Positions 47,908 through 58,612 of a stretch of DNA of 64,000 bases are shown here, piece by piece (position 1 is the first letter of the stretch; the number at the start of each line of letters is the position of its first letter). Under the pieces are notes generated by a model. That model worked only from the letters and a program-made list of their open reading frames with translations. It did no database searches and was not told the DNA's origin. Where the stretch lies: contig NC_058155.1 of assembly GCF_011075055.1 (NCBI RefSeq), positions 12,247,537 through 12,311,536 on the forward strand, given 5' to 3'. This DNA comes from Mangifera indica (lineage: Eukaryota > Streptophyta > Magnoliopsida > Sapindales > Anacardiaceae). The translations under genes and the position numbers were made by a program.

Positions 47908-50576
47908 GGAGGTAGATTTAGGATAATATTTTTTCTTTTTCGTTTCTGGTGGTTTTGTTGTATCAGATCTTTCCAGTTGAAATGTATGAATTAATTTGAA
48001 AACTGCCTTGTTTAAAGGTTTTAAATGTAATCGGTTATGTTTGTGCATACCACTTATTTTTAGCGTTCTCTTTTTCCTTGTATGTTACCAATGAATATGC
48101 AGTGGATAGGGGTGAATTTGATCGAGCTATTTGAGTTTGTATTGTTGTTTGACTTGAACAAGCCTAGTTTGAATTAAAGAAATTTCACTTTGAACTTGGA
48201 TTTAACCCTCTCACCACACCCGAACTTGCTTCGTTGGTGATTTTTTTACTTATCCAAAGATTTGAATGAGTATCTTGAACTAACTGTTTTTTATGCAAAC
48301 TGAGTTTACGCTGATCTTTGTTTAGGTTTACGTCTTAGGAGGGCAACCTATCCTGCCTATTTTAGCAAACAAGAACAACTCTTTTAGCTTTTATGTTTGG
48401 TCACATTACTCTGGGTCACTGTCAATCTTGATTGCTTTAAGTCTTTAACAGAAGAACTGTATGATACACGGATTCCAGTTGGAGACTTTGTTATGCAAAC
48501 CTGATTTGGTTGTAGGCAATGGATATGCTTACTTTTGAGTATTATAAAAGAGCTGAAAGCATGAAACTGTGAAATGGTAGAGGTCATTACCGATTCCCCA
48601 CATGCTAATGTTTATGTGTCAACAACTAGAGATGGAATCGAGTTGAGTTCAAGATGAAGAAGGATCAGCTTGAAATTGATGCCTTGGTGGAGTTTGTTTT
48701 GCTGATGAACTTTATTTTTTTTTTTAATTCTCTACCATTTTTTTTTTTTTTTTGACTCTTCTCTTTTTCCAATGTTATTGTTTACTAGCTCAAACAATAT
48801 TATCTTATGTTTGAGTTCATCATTCTGAAATTAAGTAGAGCTTAAATTTTCCTTTGTTCATCTTTGATTTAGTTTGATCTACCCTTATTGTTAAGGGTGC
48901 CAAACTTACCATTTTGATGATTTGAGGAAAAAAAAAATCATTGGTTCATTATCTTCGATAACCTCTAAGTTCAGAAAACAAAGATGTAGAAGCTCAATTT
49001 ACTTAGAGTCGCCATGCTAGTCTCGCCTCTTTTGAATCTGAACTTTCTACCATGGATGTTTTGCAGTAGATATTGCTAGCTTGAACCAATGAATGAAGTC
49101 ATTAATTAGACTTACTTATATACTTAAGAATTAAGATATGAGCCTCTAATTTTTTTCCCCAAATATATATCAAATCCCACCTTAAAAGATTAATAAGGCA
49201 CTCACGTCTAATCAATGCAGTAAACGGTTCTATCTCAATAAATTTTTGGAATCATGTATTGATCTAATTAAAGAGTCTGAGTCGTAATCCTAAGTTAATT
49301 AGCTAGATTGATTTATTGGTAAGGTATTAAAATTAGCTAGGCCGGTGGCGTTTAAATTGCCCACATGTTTCGATCTCTTTGACGATGGATATTAGTAGGT
49401 GGGCAGTGGGTATTGAAAATTGCAATCACGAAAGTGACATGTGGAGAATTCAATCGAAGTGCATTGAACCTAGGCAAATTTTATATGGTACACTTTTTGG
49501 CACACAAAGCAACAAAAATCAAGAGCAGACAAGACAAGGATGCCAACAACTTTTCTTGTTCAAAAATATTATTAGATTATGTTTTTGCAATGATAGTATT
49601 ACTGAATCTTGGACACAGTATGCTTGACCTTTGATATCAAGTAGTGGGGTTAACCTAGGAGTGGCTTTGCTTTCAGCCGATCTGATCTGGGTGAGAGCCA
49701 ATTTGAACTCAGGTTAAAAATATAATATTAAGTTTGAATACAAACTCTTTAAGTAGTTGAATAATATCACTAAAAGACTATCAATAATATAGGCAATGTT
49801 ATGAAATAGATATAGTGTCATTGACAATATTACCCATGTCATAGAATAGACAAATGAGAAGATATTAAATTGAATTATTAAATTAAAATTTTAATTTAAA
49901 ATTAATTAATTTAAATTATATTATAAATACGACCTGAGCCAATTAGGATTGAATTCACTCTAAGCTAATCAATAGGAAATTTTATAAATTTGGCCATACA
50001 CTTCAATCAGGAAACCAGTGGCGGGCCTGGCTATATTCATTTTGGAAAAGAGGGGCCAAGCCGTGGAATATTTGTTTTGAAGTCATGTCAATATTATTAT
50101 TCATTTGGAATAGAAAAAGTTGCGTACAAAAATGGAATACCATTTATAAACATCAATTACAAATTTTGATTTTGCGTAAAGGAGGAAGCCACAAGCCTAG
50201 TATGGATGGACCCAATTTGAACTTTGAATTAAATCTATAATATAGAGATAAGATAAATAAGATAATTAAAAAGATAAATAAATTAATTTCAATCCGAGAT
50301 ATTAGACATAAACTTCAACTCGAAACCATTCCATTCCAGACAAAAGAAGGAACGCCACACAGGATTGATGGAAACTAAAAATCCAAATACTTTTAACTTG
50401 ACTACCAGAAAAACCCAAATATATCCAGGCTCCTTAACATTATATTCACAGTGGGACACGTTACAAAAGCCAAGTACCCCGATAGTCCATTGCTCCAAAC
50501 AGAGCCATTAAAAGGAACAATGACAACCGTAATTGACCAAATATCTGCCATAAGATGACGACGACGACGACAATGA
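47908..50576. other. convergent spacer between TIC20 and the bZIP gene
   Basis: Both neighbours end here. 48105-48260 and 48625-48680 carry fragments of the AGCTCGA-rich short dispersed repeat family. There are poly-T runs at 48714-48725 and 48738-48752. 49720-50290 is AT-rich. The last 250 bases before 50577 are probably the bZIP 3' untranslated region. No gene is supported. Confidence 0.4.
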
Positions 50577-51053
50577 TCAATACTGAGACATATCTGCAGA
50601 TGCCATGATGGGTTGGTTTAGAAAGATCAAATTCATTGGGTTCATTAAGCTGTCAGATGCAATTGGGATGCCACGACCCTGACCAGTCTCAGTGTCAAAA
50701 GTTGCACTATTTGCGTTGATGAAATTGATGATTTCATTTAGAGACTCAAGTCTATGGCTGAGTTCCGTTATCTGAGCCGTCAAAACAGAGTTCTCAGTCT
50801 CAAGATTCATGTAGTGCTGAGTGGTGATTTTGATGGCAGTAAGGATTTTGTTGTTTTCATTTCTTAGCTGAGTTACTTGTGACATTAAATCATCCAAGTG
50901 CTTCTGTTTTCTCAGCCTGGATCTTCTGGCTGATTCACGATTTGATTCCATTCTCTTTCTTTTTCTTTCGTCCATCAGAAGCTGCTGGTCCTTTTCAGAC
51001 CCAGAATTCTGAAACACAGTGCAACCTGAGGAATTCCCACTAGAGGAAGCCAT
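50577..51053 (-). CDS. bZIP44: group S1 bZIP transcription factor (bZIP44-like)
   Basis: Intronless, 158 aa, the typical form of S1 bZIPs. The basic region runs from about 31 to 50 (KRKRMESNRESARRSRLRKQ, with the N-x7-R DNA contact pattern) and the leucine zipper from about 54 to 100. The C-terminus contains NQPIMASAD, shared with bZIP11/bZIP44. S1 factors dimerise with group C bZIPs on ACGT and ACTCAT boxes and reprogramme metabolism under low energy. The long leader holds the sucrose-control uORF, which identifies the group with certainty. The linked RING gene matches the At1g75390-At1g75400 pair, which favours bZIP44 over bZIP2, 11 or 53. An in-frame upstream extension to 51137 has no family likeness, so the ATG at 51053 is used. 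Confidence 0.94.
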   Translation of the reverse strand: MASSSGNSSGCTVFQNSGSEKDQQLLMDERKRKRMESNRESARRSRLRKQKHLDDLMSQVTQLRNENNKILTAIKITTQHYMNLETENSVLTAQITELSHRLESLNEIINFINANSATFDTETGQGRGIPIASDSLMNPMNLIFLNQPIMASADMSQY

Positions 51054-51184
51054 TATAACAATAGTATATTTACACCAAAGAGCAACAAACACAAATAAAA
51101 ACCAAGACTTCAGAATTGGCTTAACCTGGTGGAGCAAAAGACACAGGACCCAATTCCTTACTAATTATATTAAGCTAATTATTT

Positions 51185-51355
51185 TCAGAAGAGAAAAAAA
51201 AATAAAAACTGGTCAGGCAGACGGGTTGTTTCTGAAAACACATAGAACCAATAGAGGAACACAACAGAGAACGATTGAACAAGATGGGTTCTGCGTCTGA
51301 GAGAGGAATTGATCGTAAACCCTGAACGGATGATTTCACTTAGAACAGGAGACAT
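51185..51355 (-). CDS. sucrose-control (SC) conserved-peptide uORF of the bZIP gene
   Basis: A 56-codon upstream ORF in the bZIP leader, 131 nt from the main start codon. The peptide starts MSPVLSEIIRSGFTIN, continues SSLRRRTHLVQ and contains the signature SFSVVFLYWFYVFS of the SC-peptide. In S1 bZIPs this nascent peptide stalls the ribosome when sucrose is high and lowers translation of the main ORF. In the copies I recall, the peptide stops right after that block. Here the frame continues for 15 more codons (ETTRLPDQF and a Phe/Leu-rich end) before TGA at 51185-51187. The extension could alter stalling. The amino-acid conservation leaves no doubt about identity. Only the downstream end is unusual. 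Confidence 0.92.
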   Translation of the reverse strand: MSPVLSEIIRSGFTINSSLRRRTHLVQSFSVVFLYWFYVFSETTRLPDQFLFFFLF

Positions 51356-51389
51356 GAATCTCAGACATCAAAAACAAGATATTCAGCAT
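51336..51389 (-). CDS. short upstream ORF overlapping the SC-uORF
   Basis: A 17-codon ORF (MLNILFLMSEIHVSC and two more residues) that starts 34 nt upstream of the SC-uORF and ends inside it in another frame. S1 bZIP leaders of Arabidopsis carry several uORFs with one overlapping the SC-uORF, so this may tune initiation there. Function is inferred from position only. Confidence 0.5.
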   Translation of the reverse strand: MLNILFLMSEIHVSCSK

Positions 51390-51567
51390 CAAGAATTGCA
51401 GAAGGGAAAAAGGTCTTTTTTTTGGCAGAGTAACAGCGGTGTTTTTGTATAAACCCAGATCAAGAAAAACAGCAAAACAAGAGAAAAACTAGCAGCGCTT
51501 AAGAACTAAAACTTAAGAGAGGAAGAGAAGAGAAAGAGCAAGAGGTTTTTGAGAATATTGGGAGGGC

Positions 51568-51576
51568 AATTTATAG
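51568..51576 (-). promoter_or_regulatory. TATA box of the bZIP gene
   Basis: On the minus strand CTATAAATT, followed about 30 bases on by a pyrimidine-rich CTCTTTCTCTTCTCTTCC tract, a typical plant transcription start zone. This would give a leader of about 480 nt containing both uORFs. Confidence 0.55.
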
Positions 51577-51769
51577 GAAAAGAAAAGGGTAAAAGTAATG
51601 GGCATTGAAATCTCCTCAGAATAGTTGGTGAGGAAGTGATAAGGCAAGTGGGGTGGAGAGTGGAGAAAAATTTCCAATTCCCACGATTTCCAGCTGGTGA
51701 TCAAAACTTTCTCCATTAAATTAATAAGGGATAACAATACATGCAGTAATCGAACAACCATTTTTCAAT

Positions 51770-52449
51770 GGCCAAAGCACAATTTCCCACCCAAGGTTTA
51801 ATGAAAGGTCAAATTCTCATCAATTAACTTTAAAAAACTCAAATACTTATCTATCTACTATTATAAATAGGGGTAAAATTATCATTTAATTAAAAATATT
51901 AAAAAAATAAAATACTATCACGTTTTTCCCCCACTCAAGGTTTGAAAAATTCCCCCTAAGATTTCATTCCTTCTCCGACAACATTCTTTGGCCAACCTTT
52001 CATCTATCAATGCTTCCTCTAGCCTCCATAACAAAGACACGATTATGAAAAGACCACGAAGATGACAATTGGAAGTGACATTGTTGAAGATCCGTCACGC
52101 CATAGATCGTTTGGAAGCAACATCTGACACTAACGATCTCCAACCAAGATTTAGCGTTTTAGACCAGGAGAAAGAAAGAAGTTGGAAGGGAGAGAGAACG
52201 CGATCAGAGACGGTGAACTTCGCTGTCTCTGGTGATAGTTTCAAAACCCTAGAGGAAAAATGTGATTTTTCAAACCTTCATGGGAGGAAATCAGATTTAT
52301 AAACTTATGGGGAAATAAATTATTATTTATAAAATAATAATTTTATCCCTATTTATAACAATAAATAAGTGGGTATTTAAATTTTTGAAAGTTAATAGAT
52401 AAAGATTTGTCATTTCATTAAACCTTGGGTGCGGCATTGTCCTTTGTCC
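51770..52449. mobile_element. Mutator-like foldback element, 680 bp, upstream of the bZIP gene
   Basis: The left end GGCCAAAGCACAATTTCCCA and the right end (complement GGACAAAGGACAATGCCGCA) are inverted repeats with mirrored inner arms (CCCAAGGTTTAATGAAA and its complement). An exact 9-bp duplication, TTTTTCAAT, flanks it at 51761-51769 and 52450-52458. The centre has a chance 77-codon frame without domains. It sits about 200 bp upstream of the predicted TATA box. Confidence 0.8.
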
Positions 52450-54298
52450 TTTTTCAATTAATGGGACAGAAATTTGTTTTGTGTCATCTTCCATATCAAA
52501 CTTTAATCTTTTTATTTAATACCACCTAGTGGAAGGGTGGAATCGAGTTAAAATAACTTCAACCAGATCTACTCCTAATTATTTTATGGAATTAAACAGA
52601 AATTACCTTCCAAACGTTATGTTAAGTTAATAGTTTGTTGTTAGCCAATAGGTGGAGCCACTTCAAGGAAATAATAGTATATTAAAACTTGAACAACACC
52701 ATTGATCCAACTGAAAATTAGCAATAAATTTGGTTAGGACCATAGTTAAAATTTATTTTACTCAACGAATCAATTTAATTTAGGGTTAAATTAGATGAAT
52801 TATGTTAAATTAAAGCTCAACTGTTTGGTCAAAATGATCCGAACATTACATTGACTTTAACATGACTAAAATTTAATTTAAAATATTAATTATGTTATGT
52901 TAATATTATTAATTTATCTGGTTAGTTAACCCGTTGATACATGAATCGTGCCATTGATTGGGGTAAGGTCAGATCCAAGTCTAAAAACATGAGGTAATAA
53001 TCGTTGCTTTGAAATATCGAATACAATAGAGTTCATAATAATTTGGATTTTGGAATGAACAAATCAACCAAGTTTGACAAACATTAACCACCCAATAAAA
53101 CTGTGCACTTGATTAGCCGATACTGCATATATATATATCATACTAACTTATTTTAACAACCTTATGTAATATCATATGATAAAGTGGGTTTTAAGTTAAA
53201 GAAAAAATAAATAAAAAATAATTGCCAATTTAATTTGTCTAGATGTCTGTATGTAACTCATACTAATAATTTTATTTTAAGCAAAGTTACAATTTTTGCT
53301 ATGGTCAGAATATAATTGGAGCATTAGTTGCAGTGCTTTGTTTATACCATAATCGACAATATTGCCCTCAGGAATATTCGATAATATTTAAAGCAGTAGC
53401 ACTGACAAAGGAGAAAAGGATAGCAGGAATTAGATATACTTATTCTAGGTAGGAGCAAAGCCCTTTTGCAAGATTTATTCAGTGAGGTGAGGGATTTATT
53501 TATAGATATTTTGTGTATACATTTTTTATTTCTTGTTTCTTTTTTGCTTGATCTAGAGAGTATCACATGGGAAAAAGAAAGGAAAGAAAGAAAGAAAGAA
53601 ACAAAAATTCGGTGGGGGATGGTAACGATTTTCTGCTAAATTGAGCCTTGGTAAGCAAATATTAGCTTATTTGTGCTTGGGTTTTTTTTATTTACTTCCA
53701 ATATAAGAAAAAGTGGAAGGGCTATTAATTTCCGCCATCGTATTTTTAAAATTGATTGTTGGAATTGAAGAATTTAAATTTATATAAATTTTACACTAAA
53801 AATTCATACTTTTCGATTAAATGTCATATATGATACGATGAGGATTGTCATATCATCTATTCTTAGTCTATCTACTGAATCAATTATTTCAACTTGCAAT
53901 TTGGCCGATCTTCATTTCTTCATCAGCATGTTCTAGATGATGGTGACCAAAAGGGCTTCTTTATTGTTAATTGCTATGCAAATACTATTGTAGTTGACTA
54001 AGATTTTTGAACAAATTAGACAGTCCATAAAATTAATATAATAAATAAACCAAAAGTTTGATTTTAAAATATCTTTAAATAAATTTCTAATTTATACATT
54101 TTTGTTGATTGGGTGTCATCAATTTTATTACTTAAACTATCTTCGAAGATTATATATTATAATTCTTAAACACTCTACTAATATGTTTATTTTTTAGAGA
54201 AATTTTAAAGTGTTATAAATTTTAATAATTGGCAAGGAAAAATGAAAGAAAGATGAAAGTAAGATGCTGCTCTTTCATACGGAATGCAAAACAAAAAG

Positions 54299-54329
<31 letters not shown>

Positions 54330-54625
54330 TTTTTTGAGATATAAAGAAAATATCTCTCTTGCGGTAAAGAAGAGGGGGGAGGGGGGAGACAAATTTTCCT
54401 GTAAGGCAATGAATACTTCCTCCAAAGTCAATTTCTTAATATTCTTAGCCCACCTTATTTAAATGTGTTCACATTTAATTACCCACCCATATGTTTATTA
54501 CTTTCTTATTTGGTGGAAAACACCTTATATGAAACATAAAATAGTTTTTTATGGGTTAAACCCACACTATTGATAGGCTTGGAGGTGCACCACCTGCTTG
54601 CTCACCTAGAGGCGGGGCCCTAAAC
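52450..54625. other. AT-rich spacer with simple repeats
   Basis: Mostly AT-rich sequence without coding character. It contains a GAAA-type run at about 53576-53602 and a TA dinucleotide run at 54299-54326. No RNA gene or intact element was recognised. Confidence 0.4.
54299..54326. repeat. (TA)n microsatellite
   Basis: 28 bp of alternating A and T. Confidence 0.9.
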
Positions 54626-54751
54626 TAGACACGTCAATTGGGTCGGGTCAAATGTAGGCTCGGCCCGAAGCACGAAAAAAAGGCCCAGGCACGATAAAGC
54701 TCGGGCTGGGCCTAAGGCTTTAATATTAGGCCCATAGGCTGACCCGATACT

Positions 54752-54800
<49 letters not shown>

Positions 54801-55554
54801 CCTAGGCAGCATAAGCAAAAGGCAACAGAAGCAAATTTTGGCTTGCAGAAGCAAACGGCAACAGAAGCTGCCTTGCGGCAGAAGCAGATTCTGCTTCTGC
54901 CTTGGTCTGCTTCTGCCAGGCAGAAGCCTCTGCATAATTTTAAAAAAATTTTTTTTTTTAAATAAATCTATTTTATTTCTTTTTATTTTCACTTTTATTT
55001 ATAAATCTTTTAATCACTCAATTTCAATTATTTCATTATATTTTCAATTTCATTAACTCTCTTTCGAAAAATATCTAAATTCGTAAATAATAATTATTTA
55101 TTTTTGAAGAATTCAGAGATTTAAATATAAAAGATGAGTAGATAAATATTATATAGTAGATATATTTTATTTATGTTTTGTAATTTATACTGTATGTAAA
55201 TTAATTTATTTATACTATGTTATCAATTTATAATATTTTTCATCATATAACTACGGTATTCCTCCGTCACAAGTGAGAGATTATAAATAAAATATTCGAG
55301 ATACTGTTATCGGTTTTAATAATTGAAAAAAATTTATGTTAAAAAATGTTAATTAAAATTTTTTTAAAAAAATTGATTAAATGGGTCGGGCCGGCCCGAT
55401 TAAGGCCTGTTATTATATGGGCCAGGCTTTGGGCCTTTATATTTTAATAGGTCAGCCCAGTCCGAAGGCTCGTTACTGTTTGGGCCTTAGGCCCGACACT
55501 GCCCATTAGCCCGATGGGCCGAGTTGGAGCCGCCCTGGCCCATTGACATCTCTA
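54626..55554. mobile_element. hAT-like non-autonomous element, 929 bp
   Basis: The left end TAGACACGTCAATTGGG and the right end (complement TAGAGATGTCAATGGG) are inverted repeats. An exact 8-bp duplication, CCCTAAAC, flanks it (54618-54625 and 55555-55562). Sub-terminal regions are packed with GGCCCA/GGGCC words. The interior has GCAGAAGC repeats and a 43-bp TA run at 54755-54797. It is related to the element at 22388-23193 in the opposite orientation. No transposase. Confidence 0.83.
54755..54797. repeat. (TA)n microsatellite inside the hAT-like element
   Basis: About 43 bp of uninterrupted TA repeat near the left sub-terminal region of the element. Confidence 0.9.
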
Positions 55555-56650
55555 CCCTAAACCAGTGACCAGACAGTGGAAACTTGTGTGTATAGTGCCT
55601 TACAGACAAGTGGTTGATAATTTCAAGATGCTATAAGAATAGAGTGTTACTGTATGTGCTAAAAACTATTTTTGTGATCGGTTTTAAGTTATTTTATCTT
55701 ATATATAATTTTTTAAATAATTTATTAATAAAAAAGTAATTCTTTTGTTATATATATAAGTTATTTTTTTTATTTTGTGATAATATAAAATATGTATATG
55801 AATTATCTGAATGATTCATTTAATATAAACTGAATTATCGAATTGTTCTTTATGAATATGATATAACTTAGACAATACTATCATATAGTAAACATACTGA
55901 ATATCTTTATTAAATGTCATGAGATGACATTAGTGTAGGTGACAATGATGCTCATATTATTAGGGTACTAGTATGGATTAATAGTTAGAAAACTATTTTT
56001 CGAACATACCAATAATAATAAACTACATGGTCATTAAATCGTAGTTAATGACTTTTTGTAAGATCGTACTAATATACGAAGTAATCCTTTAACCTGAGAC
56101 GTTATAATCGGATCGTACTAGTATAGAATGTTAGTGTATCTGCTAAAAACTATAAGTCACATGGTCATTAAATTGTAGTCAATGAGTTTTCGTAAGATCG
56201 TACTAATATACGAAGTAATCCTTTAACCTGAGACATTATAATTGGATCATACTAGTATAGAGTGTTAGTGTATGTGTTGAAAACTATTTTCATAAGCCAC
56301 ATGCTCATTAAATCGTAGTCAATAACTTTTCGTAAGAGCGTCATTCACGTTATAACCTGAATTTATCATTTGTTTAAACGAACTGAATATGAGAGAAAAC
56401 TCTAATTTGATAGATTAACTTGTTTATTTATTTAGTGATATTATTTATCTTTCTAATAATATCTTATCAACATTCTTTTAGTGACAAAATATACCAACTT
56501 GACTGAATTCAAAGTCTTTGTAACATCTAATCATACCCAATTGTTTGTTAAGCTATTACATCAACTTGGTTGAGGCATGCAAACCCGCTTGGTCACTTTT
56601 CTATTTAACAATTACATTAAAATTCATGCAAGCTACCAACTTATTTAAAA
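55555..56650. other. AT-rich spacer with diverged tandem copies
   Basis: Segments at about 56020-56110, 56160-56250 and 56285-56340 repeat the same wording (CATTAAATCGTAGTCAATGA, TTTTCGTAAGATCGTACTAA, CGAAGTAATCCTTTAACCTG). This is a diverged direct repeat of roughly 130 bp, present in two and a half to three copies. No coding region. Confidence 0.5.
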
Positions 56651-57477
56651 GGCCAAAGGACTAGTTCCCACCTAAGGTATACTTTTTCTTCACATTCTCA
56701 CTCGTTAACTTTGAAAAACCCATTTACCTACCCATAAATTGTTAAAAAAAATGGATTCAAGGGTAAAATCGTTATTTTATCTGTAATATTAAAAATAAAT
56801 TAAAATTTAATCTTCGTTTCCCTCTCTAACCCCTAAAAACTAACCATTTCCCCCTAGGCCAAATTTTGAAAAATAGCATTCCCCCCCAGGGTTTAATTTT
56901 CAATCCCCAACGCCAAATCCGAAGCCATTGTCGATGACAAAGCCTTCCCGACACACCACCATGCTCTGACGGTCTTTCTTCTCTCCTTTGGAATGTCGAT
57001 CGGCCTAGATCTAGCGAATACGACAACCTAATTTGAAGAGCTTCGTCAGGAGATGAAGCTTTTCGTCTTCCCAGACGAAGACGAGGTCGTCGTCTTCGTC
57101 TGGGAAGACGAAGAGCTTCGTCCAGATCATCGTCTTTGTCTGATCTGGGTCGATCGACGTTCCAGAGGAGAGAGGAGAGATCGTCGAAGCATGGTGGTGC
57201 ATCGGGAAGGCTTTGTCATCGGCCATGGCTCTGGATTTGACGTCGGGGATTGAAAACTAAACCCTTGGGGGGGGGGGAATGCTATTTTTCAAAACTTAGC
57301 CTAGAGAGAAATAGTTAGTTTTTAGGGGTTAGGGAGGGGGGGAGAAGAGATAAAATTTTAAGGTGTTAGGGTTCCGTTAAATTTAACTGCTCATGAGTGG
57401 GTAATTGATATTTTCATAATTAAAAGGGGGAAACTTGAGAATGTAGTATACCTTGGGTGGGAAATAGTCTTTTGGCC
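56651..57477. mobile_element. Mutator-like foldback element, 827 bp
   Basis: The ends GGCCAAAGGACTAGTTCCCA and its inverted copy (complement GGCCAAAAGACTATTTCCCA) are flanked by an exact 9-bp duplication, TATTTAAAA, at 56642-56650 and 57478-57486. Arms are about 400 bp and almost meet in the centre at about 57060-57110, which is made of GACGAAGAC/GTCTTCGTC repeats. It is closely related to the arms of the element at 2014-3160 but without a captured insert. Confidence 0.85.
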
Positions 57478-57785
57478 TATTTAAAATTTAAAAAGTGTAT
57501 AGCTCAATATAGTGCTATGAGTTGTTCACTATCTTGTGAAAGGGAATTTATGCTATACGTCGTCCGTCCATAGATCAGTTCAAATAGTGCATAGAAATCT
57601 CATTACCCATGGACAATTAAAAAATCACTACTTGATAATGTATCTTCTCAGTATTCGCGAGGTTATTTCCTATTTCATTTGTGTCTATGAAGAAAAAAAT
57701 ATTATCTCCTAACAAATTGAAATTATATAATTGTCTTATTTTTTTCCATTGAAATGTGAACAAATTATAAGTTTGTTATGTTTAT

Positions 57786-58612
57786 GCGAAAAGACTTGTT
57801 ATCACTCAAGGTATAGTGAAAACCCAAAGTAAACCCTTTTAACTTTCAAAAATTTAAACATCCACTTATGAGCTAAATTTCATTAAAAAAATTCAGTTAG
57901 AGTAAAAGATAAAACTGTTATTTTTAAAAAAATTTACAAATTAAAGTTTTATTACTTTTCATCCCCAAGTTTAAAAATATTACAATTTTCCTCCACCCAA
58001 AGTTTAAAAATACCATTTTACCTCGTATGGTTTTTTCCTTTCTCTCCGGTGATGGTTCACCGACCTCCAACCGCCAATTTTCCTTTTTCCCATCTTATGT
58101 TTCCCTCCCGATCTCTCTCTTGCCTTGTTGGCTGTCATTGACCAAGGTGAGACAAAGAAATCATTTTTGTTTTCATCTCAAATGAAGACGAACGACCTTC
58201 TTCTAAGAGACAAAGACAACGTGTCTTTGTCTTAGACAAAGACCAATTGTCTTCGTCTAAGTTTTGGTCGAAAACAACCAACAAGGTGAGGGAGAGATAA
58301 AGTAAGAGGGAGGATGACTGATGACTAGAGGTTACTAAATTGTCACCAGAGAGAAAAGAAAAAACCCTAAGGGGTAAATTGTTGTCTTTCAAATTTTGGG
58401 AGAGGGAAACTGTGAGATTTTTAAATCTAAAGAGGAAAATATAATAAAACTTTAATTTTTTTAAATTTTTAAGTAAATGACAGTTTTACCTTTTATCCTA
58501 ACTAAATTTTTTAAAGGAATTTGACTCATGAGTGAGTGTTTAGGTTTTCGAAAATTAGAATGAGTCACTTTGAGTTTTCACTATACCTTAGGTAGGAACA
58601 AGTCTTTTGGCC
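57786..58612. mobile_element. Mutator-like foldback element, borders approximate
   Basis: The left end GCGAAAAGACTTGTTATCAC and the right end (complement GGCCAAAAGACTTGTTCCTA) are inverted repeats, with matching inner words such as AAGGTATAGTGAAAAC. Flanks resemble each other (TTATGTTTA and TTGTATTTA) but are not identical, so the insertion is older. The centre carries mirrored GACAAAGAC repeats. It lies about 300 bp from the previous element. Confidence 0.68.

Noticed and set aside
51513..51761. 82-codon minus-strand frame upstream of the bZIP gene
   Set aside because: It spans the predicted TATA box and transcription start, has no family likeness, and the real conserved uORF lies downstream at 51185-51355.
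52069..52302. 77-codon frame as a second captured gene fragment in a foldback element
   Set aside because: No family resemblance was found, and the frame extends into the element's inverted arm, so chance is more likely.
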